From NCBI GenBank assembly GCA_046302715.1, contig JBKCHQ010000252.1, forward strand, positions 1 through 11,584: 11,584 nt of DNA, in the 5' to 3' direction. Within the stretch, counting starts at the first letter, position 1. The number at the start of each line of letters is the position of its first letter. This document shows positions 7,257 to 11,584 of the stretch, one piece after another. The notes beneath the pieces were generated by a model. It saw only the letters and a program-made list of their open reading frames with translations, had not been told where the DNA came from and searched no databases. The DNA comes from CAMCXT01 sp046302715 (GTDB lineage Bacteria; Bacteroidota; Bacteroidia; M30B66). The position numbers and the translations under genes are program-made.

Positions 7257-8438
7257 GTGCGCAAAATAATAGGCGAAGAACTGTTTACGAATTCGGGTGA
7301 GGCAATCACGAATGGCTTGGTAGAGCTGGATGATTGGGGTAGAATTTTACGTGTTTTACGCCCTGAAGATCCTGAATATTCTATCGAGGGAGCCGAACGC
7401 TATGAAGGGTGGATTATTCCGGGGATGATAAATGCCCATTGCCATCTGGAACTTTCGCATTTAAAGGGAAAAATAAAACCGCACACCGGTCTCGACGGCT
7501 TTATTTCGGAGCTCGCATCTGCAAATACCGACGGATCGGACGACCTAAGTGCTGCTTCAGATGCACAAAATCAAATGGTACAAGCCGGTGTAGTTGGTGT
7601 AGTTGATATTGCCAATACCGATAGATGCTTTAAACTTAAGTCCGAATCAAGCCTGCATTATTTTACGATGGTTGAACGCTACGGAATTCGAAGCGATAAA
7701 GCAGCCGAGGTCATAGATAGCGGGCTAAAATTGGTTGAAACAGCACGAAAGTTGAACCTCCGAGCCAATCTAAGTCCGCATGCATCGTATTCACTTTCTG
7801 ATGCCTTGCAAAAAGGCATAAAAGAAGCGCTAGAGCAGGAAACAGACGCGATCTACAGCATCCACTTTATGGAATCGGCCGAAGAAACAGAACTTTTTAA
7901 AATGGGAAAGGGCGCTATAGCCGAAAGGTTGCGGCGATGGGGGCTCCTAGATAATGGCTTTCCATATTCGGGTCAGCGCCCTGCGCACTATGTATTAAAA
8001 GGCTTGCCTGTAAATGCAAGAGTGGCTCTCGTACATAATACATTTATTGAAGAACAAGATCTGGGCGCATTTCAAACGCGAAAACATTCGGTGTGGTTTG
8101 TATTGTGCCCGAAAGCCAATCGATATATCGAAAACCGCCTTCCGGATGTGGATAAGATTAGTGGATTTACCACTAAAATAGCCGTGGGTACCGACTCGTT
8201 GGCATCTAACGATGCCTTAGAGATGGTGGCGGAGTTGTATGAATTGCAGCAGTCGTTTCCTCATATTGATTGCTCAGAATTAATACGTTGGGCGACTTTA
8301 GAGGGAGCAAAGCTCATGGGCCTCGATCGCGATTTGGGCAGCATTGAACCCGGCAAACGACCTGGATTGGTAAATATTTATCCTGTGGATAAACTGTCGA
8401 AAAAACTGATAAAAAACAGCAAATCATACCTGATTTGA
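7257..8438 (+). CDS. Amidohydrolase-superfamily metal hydrolase (deaminase-like)
   Basis: Cytoplasmic zinc-type hydrolase of the cytosine deaminase/TRZ-ATZ branch of the amidohydrolase superfamily, which deaminates or dechlorinates heterocycles. The 393-residue product has a small beta domain at each end around a TIM barrel. Visible metal or catalytic residues are His61 and His63 (NAHCHLELSHL), His175 (LSPHASYSL), His203 and Glu206 (SIHFMES), His260 (VHNT) and Asp312 (VGTDSLASN). The C-terminal LGSIEPGKRPGLVNIYPVD is the usual closing strand. Aminofutalosine deaminase and guanine/8-oxoguanine deaminases share this pattern, so the substrate cannot be named, and no menaquinone or purine gene is adjacent. 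A TGA in frame at 7251 forces a start at or after 7254, and GTG 7257 is the first candidate and gives the typical N-terminus. Divergent from rlmN across 62 bp. Confidence 0.88.
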   Translation: MRKIIGEELFTNSGEAITNGLVELDDWGRILRVLRPEDPEYSIEGAERYEGWIIPGMINAHCHLELSHLKGKIKPHTGLDGFISELASANTDGSDDLSAASDAQNQMVQAGVVGVVDIANTDRCFKLKSESSLHYFTMVERYGIRSDKAAEVIDSGLKLVETARKLNLRANLSPHASYSLSDALQKGIKEALEQETDAIYSIHFMESAEETELFKMGKGAIAERLRRWGLLDNGFPYSGQRPAHYVLKGLPVNARVALVHNTFIEEQDLGAFQTRKHSVWFVLCPKANRYIENRLPDVDKISGFTTKIAVGTDSLASNDALEMVAELYELQQSFPHIDCSELIRWATLEGAKLMGLDRDLGSIEPGKRPGLVNIYPVDKLSKKLIKNSKSYLI

Positions 8439-8442
8439 ATTG

Positions 8443-8450
8443 TAGGTTTG
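8443..8450 (+). promoter_or_regulatory. Bacteroidota -7 promoter box TAGGTTTG for the Snf2 helicase
   Basis: Exact TAnnTTTG in the 51-bp gap after the amidohydrolase stop, 39 bases before the ATG at 8490. The last three bases of the box are themselves a possible TTG start in the helicase frame, but that codon would lie inside the promoter. No -33 TTG at the expected spacing. Confidence 0.5.
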
Positions 8451-8489
8451 TGGTTCGGTGTCGTTCATAACAAGACCGCCCGTAACACT

Positions 8490-11423
8490 ATGAACTCAAT
8501 TCAAAACAATAAACTGGTGTTTAGTTTCTTAGGCAATGCCGCTTTGGGCATAACTTTGGAAGCCTTTCTGGTAAAAGTTTTGGAAGATGGTAGCTTTTCG
8601 TACGATTACCAGCGGGTGGTAGCAGAGCGAATGGCCGACTACGATTATGCGTTTTCGGAGCAGGAGCAGGAGGTGGTTCGATTTATTTCTGAAGTACATC
8701 CCCATCATATCGAGAAAATATTTAACCGTAAAAAACTCAAAAGAGAAGTATTCTTCGAGAAGTTGCCCGCAAACGAAGAGTTGCAAAAAGCGATTACCGC
8801 TTATTGCGACCGAAGGATTGCCGGCGCCCTCGCCTTATTAAAAGGCTCTAAAGTGTATTGGCGGGAAAAGGCGAGTGATCATCCGGCATTGATTTCATAC
8901 AACGTACATAGCGAATCGTTAAAAAGCACGTATTATTTCACCAAAGTTAACGACGGAATCAAGTACCAGCTCATTTTGAAAGACAATGAAGAAGTGCTTC
9001 CGCTATTTCAAACCAATACACGCGTTTTATGCAGTGCCCCGGGCTGGATTGCACACGAAAAGGGTATTTTTAGCTTAAGTGATGAAACCGAGGGGCAAAA
9101 GATTATACCCTTCCTTAAAAAAGAACAAATTGAAATTCCAGATCGTCTGGCGGATAACTTCATATCGGCTTTTTTAATTAAAGCCACCCGCAAGGCCGAT
9201 GTACGCTTTGAGGGCTTTGACCTTTTGGAAGAAGCAAAACAGCGAAAGACATTATTACACATCGCTCCCGATTTGGAGCATAAGCCGGTGCTGCACCTCA
9301 TGTTTCAGTACGACAATTTTACGGTCGACGAGAATAATACGCAGGAAATCTTAGCCCAGGTTAAACGTATAGGCGATAAACAAATTATTGTGCGCCTTCA
9401 GCGTGATCTGATATGGGAAGCCGAGAAAGAAAAACTGCTCCATAAAAGAGGTCTTACGCACATAAAACCCTCGTGGTTTTTACCTAAAAATAAAGCGGCC
9501 GAGCTTGAAACTATCATGAATTGGCTGGCAGAGAACAAAAAAGTGCTTACCGAAAACGGATTCGAGCTAGACACCACCTGGCAAAATCAAACATTTGCCG
9601 TGTCGCTACCAGTTGTGGTAACCAAGGAAATGCGTAAAGATGCCGACTGGTTCGACCTGCACGCCGTTGTAAGGATTGACAGCCTCGAAATTCCGTTTAT
9701 CCGCTTCAAACGAAACATTCTTAATCGCGATCCGCGATTTAAACTGCCCGACGGAAGAATTATTTTCCTGCCCGAGGCATGGTTTATAAAGTATGCCGAT
9801 TTATTTGAATTTAGTGAAGAGTCAAATGATCGCATCCGTATTCACCGCCAACATCAGGGCCTACTAAATGGTCATGCATTACTAACTGGCGCAATCAATT
9901 CGAGGTTAAAAGACGAGCAGAAAAAAATATACACCGGCGAAACCTGGCAAAGTTATCCGGCACCGGCACGTCTTAATGCGCAATTAAGAGATTATCAGAA
10001 AAAAGGGTTCGACTGGCTCTGTTCCATGTCTGAAAATCGCCTCGGTGCTTGTTTGGCAGATGATATGGGATTGGGCAAAACCCTACAGGTAATTGCTCTT
10101 TTGCAACATATTAAAGAACAGCAGTTAATTGCTGTTGCCGACGAACGGATGCGGGGTACACAGCTCGATCTTTTTGACGAGCACAACATGCCTTCGCTTA
10201 TCGTAATGGCGCCTTCGCTTATTCATAATTGGGAACGTGAGTTGGGTCGTTTTGCACCCGATCTTATTGTGAAGAAACACTCGGGATATCGCCGTACTTC
10301 AAACTTAACAGACCTTTCGGGTGCTGATGTAATATTGACTACATACGGAGTGGTGCGTAATGATTTGGACATGCTCATGGCCATAGATTTTCATTACGTA
10401 ATTCTCGACGAAAGTCAGCTCATTAAAAACATGCGTTCCATGAGTTTTCAGTCGGTTAAAAAACTTCATGCCACCAATCGCATCGTTTTAACAGGAACTC
10501 CCGTCGAAAACTCGCTGAGCGATTTGTGGTCGCAGCTTACGTTTTTGCAGCCCGGTTTATTGGGTTCGCATACTTTTTTCAGACAGGAGTTTGTAATTCC
10601 TATCGAACAGCAGAAAGACGAGCAAAAACTCCAGCGGCTTCAGAAATTAATTCGTCCATTCATTTTGCGGCGCACCAAGGAAGAAGTGGCGCCCGAATTG
10701 CCCGCTCAAACCCGAAAGCTTAATCACTCCGAAATGAGTGTTGAGCAAGCCCGTATTTACGAAGAACAGAAATCGTATTACCGAAATAAGATACTTGATA
10801 ATATTAGTAGGGAAGGAATACAGAAAAGTCAAATTTTGATTTTGAGAGGCCTTACTCAATTGAGAAAAATTGCCATCCATCCGGTATTGTTTGATGCAAA
10901 CTACACGGGCGAATCGGCAAAATTTAACGACGCATTATTGAAGCTGAAAGAGCTCATGGTCGAAAACCGTAAAGTGCTTATTTTCTCTCAGTTTGTTAGA
11001 CATCTCGACCTGTTTCGTAAGGCATTTATTCAAGAAAACATGCCGTTTTCGTGGTTGAGCGGCGAAGTTCCGCAACATCAGCGCAGCGGTGTAATTTCTG
11101 AATTTGAAGAAACTATTGGCTTTAGAGCCTTTTTAATACAGCTCAGAACCGGCGGATCGGGTCTAAATCTCACTCAGGCCGATTGCGTATTCCTGCTCGA
11201 CCCCTGGTGGAATCCGGCAGCCGAGGAGCAAGCCATTGCCCGCTCACATCGTATTGGTCAAAATCAGCAGGTTTTTGTGTGGAAATTTATCACCAAAGAC
11301 ACCATTGAAGACAAAATCATGCGTCTTCAGGACCAAAAATCGCGACTGGCATCCGATATTATCGGGAAATCAAATCCCATTGCGCGGTTGAGCCAGGAAG
11401 ATTTGGAAGAACTATTTTCATAA
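8490..11423 (+). CDS. Swi2/Snf2-family DNA-dependent ATPase (helicase-like)
   Basis: A 977-residue SF2 translocase of the bacterial Snf2 group, expected to move on double-stranded DNA and remodel protein-DNA complexes. Residues ~1-490 form a large N-terminal region without a motif I can name. The two RecA-like lobes follow: motif I ADDMGLGKT (523-531), motif Ia IVMAPSLIHNW, motif II LDESQ (639-643; a DESQ variant of DEAH), motif III LTGTPVENSL (667-676), RRTKEEVAPELP, then KVLIFSQF, motif V TGGSGLNLTQAD (887-898), DPWWNPAAEEQ and motif VI AIARSHRIGQ. All ATPase motifs are intact. An insertion of about 30 residues between motifs I and Ia contains QLDLF (558-562), the sliding-clamp-binding consensus. 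No SWIM zinc finger is seen. The frame extends up to a TTG at 8448, but that lies in the promoter box; ATG 8490 is preferred. It is likely a DNA repair or transcription-associated factor; the specific role is not known. Confidence 0.94.
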   Translation: MNSIQNNKLVFSFLGNAALGITLEAFLVKVLEDGSFSYDYQRVVAERMADYDYAFSEQEQEVVRFISEVHPHHIEKIFNRKKLKREVFFEKLPANEELQKAITAYCDRRIAGALALLKGSKVYWREKASDHPALISYNVHSESLKSTYYFTKVNDGIKYQLILKDNEEVLPLFQTNTRVLCSAPGWIAHEKGIFSLSDETEGQKIIPFLKKEQIEIPDRLADNFISAFLIKATRKADVRFEGFDLLEEAKQRKTLLHIAPDLEHKPVLHLMFQYDNFTVDENNTQEILAQVKRIGDKQIIVRLQRDLIWEAEKEKLLHKRGLTHIKPSWFLPKNKAAELETIMNWLAENKKVLTENGFELDTTWQNQTFAVSLPVVVTKEMRKDADWFDLHAVVRIDSLEIPFIRFKRNILNRDPRFKLPDGRIIFLPEAWFIKYADLFEFSEESNDRIRIHRQHQGLLNGHALLTGAINSRLKDEQKKIYTGETWQSYPAPARLNAQLRDYQKKGFDWLCSMSENRLGACLADDMGLGKTLQVIALLQHIKEQQLIAVADERMRGTQLDLFDEHNMPSLIVMAPSLIHNWERELGRFAPDLIVKKHSGYRRTSNLTDLSGADVILTTYGVVRNDLDMLMAIDFHYVILDESQLIKNMRSMSFQSVKKLHATNRIVLTGTPVENSLSDLWSQLTFLQPGLLGSHTFFRQEFVIPIEQQKDEQKLQRLQKLIRPFILRRTKEEVAPELPAQTRKLNHSEMSVEQARIYEEQKSYYRNKILDNISREGIQKSQILILRGLTQLRKIAIHPVLFDANYTGESAKFNDALLKLKELMVENRKVLIFSQFVRHLDLFRKAFIQENMPFSWLSGEVPQHQRSGVISEFEETIGFRAFLIQLRTGGSGLNLTQADCVFLLDPWWNPAAEEQAIARSHRIGQNQQVFVWKFITKDTIEDKIMRLQDQKSRLASDIIGKSNPIARLSQEDLEELFS

Positions 11424-11486
11424 ATACGTTTTAGGTTCGCCATCGCTAATTATATTGCATCATTATTTGCAGTATAAAAATTCTTT

Positions 11487-11584
11487 ATGTCCAGAGAAAA
11501 TATTGGCGCCGATCTTAAAGCTTCGTTGGTTGTATTTTTGGTTGCATTGCCTCTTTGCCTAGGCATTGCACTCGCTTCTGGCGC
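11487..11584 (+). CDS. SulP-family inorganic anion transporter, 5' fragment
   Basis: The window ends 98 bases into this gene. The visible product starts MSRENIGADLKASLVVF and continues LVALPLCLGIALASG. This is the characteristic opening of SulP (SLC26-like) permeases in Bacteroidota: a short charged cytoplasmic start with a D-L-K/P-A-S-L-V-V-F motif leading into the first membrane helix with its P-L-C-L-G-I-A-L-A-S-G signature. Such proteins carry sulfate or bicarbonate; the substrate cannot be told from this part. The ATG has no Shine-Dalgarno and lies 63 bases after the helicase stop, a gap with no convincing terminator; a TATATTGC at 11451-11458 is an imperfect -7 box. The gene is cut by the window edge, not broken. 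Confidence 0.85.
   Translation, partial: MSRENIGADLKASLVVFLVALPLCLGIALASG

Noticed and set aside
8448..8489. TTG start adding 14 residues to the Snf2 protein
   Set aside because: The TTG is part of the TAGGTTTG promoter box, and the added residues look like a non-coding leader. ATG 8490 is the better start.
11451..11458. TATATTGC as a promoter for the SulP gene
   Set aside because: It deviates from TAnnTTTG in the TTTG core, and the region is AT-rich enough for chance matches. It is mentioned with the gene only as a possibility.
1..11584. CRISPR array, insertion sequence, tRNA, or phage/defence cassette
   Set aside because: No regularly spaced direct repeats, terminal inverted repeats, transposase, cloverleaf or defence-gene signature was seen. 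The Snf2 protein has no methyltransferase, nuclease or PLD partner next to it, so a defence-island reading is not supported.

Overview
The window reads as ordinary chromosomal DNA of a member of the Bacteroidota, most likely a Flavobacteriales-type marine or aquatic lineage. The reasons are a secreted protein ending in the gliding-motility/T9SS type B sorting domain, a single-TM NarL-type histidine kinase typical of the phylum, several matches to the Bacteroidota sigma -7 box TAnnTTTG just ahead of start codons, and no Shine-Dalgarno sequences. GC is moderate over most of the window; the first ~800 bases look distinctly AT-richer by eye.

Layout. 46-816 (+): a short membrane histidine kinase whose transmembrane helix is encoded upstream of the first canonical start codon. 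933-3584 (+): a large secreted, probably surface-attached protein with signal peptide, nidogen-like (NIDO) domain, four Ig-like repeats, a PKD-like domain and a type B C-terminal sorting domain. A strong hairpin terminator and then a promoter separate it from metF (3666-4619, +), methylenetetrahydrofolate reductase. Convergent with metF, and sharing its TTAA stop, is a minus-strand pair: rlmN (7194-6118), the 23S rRNA/tRNA adenosine C2 methyltransferase, followed with a 4-nt overlap by a secreted protein of unknown function (6121-4616). A 62-bp divergent promoter region separates rlmN from an amidohydrolase (7257-8438, +), which is followed by a Swi2/Snf2-type helicase (8490-11423, +). The window ends inside the start of a SulP-family anion transporter (11487 onward).

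The genes do not form one pathway. They are mostly single-gene transcription units, each with its own likely promoter; the rlmN/hypothetical pair is the only evident operon. I found no mobile element, CRISPR array, RNA gene or defence cassette, and nothing that clearly forms a new multi-gene system. The points most worth a second look are a perfect sliding-clamp-binding pentapeptide (QLDLF) in an insertion of the Snf2 ATPase, the missing canonical start of the kinase, the predicted near-leaderless divergent promoters of rlmN and the amidohydrolase, the coupling of an unknown secreted protein to rlmN, and the NIDO-bearing T9SS cargo.
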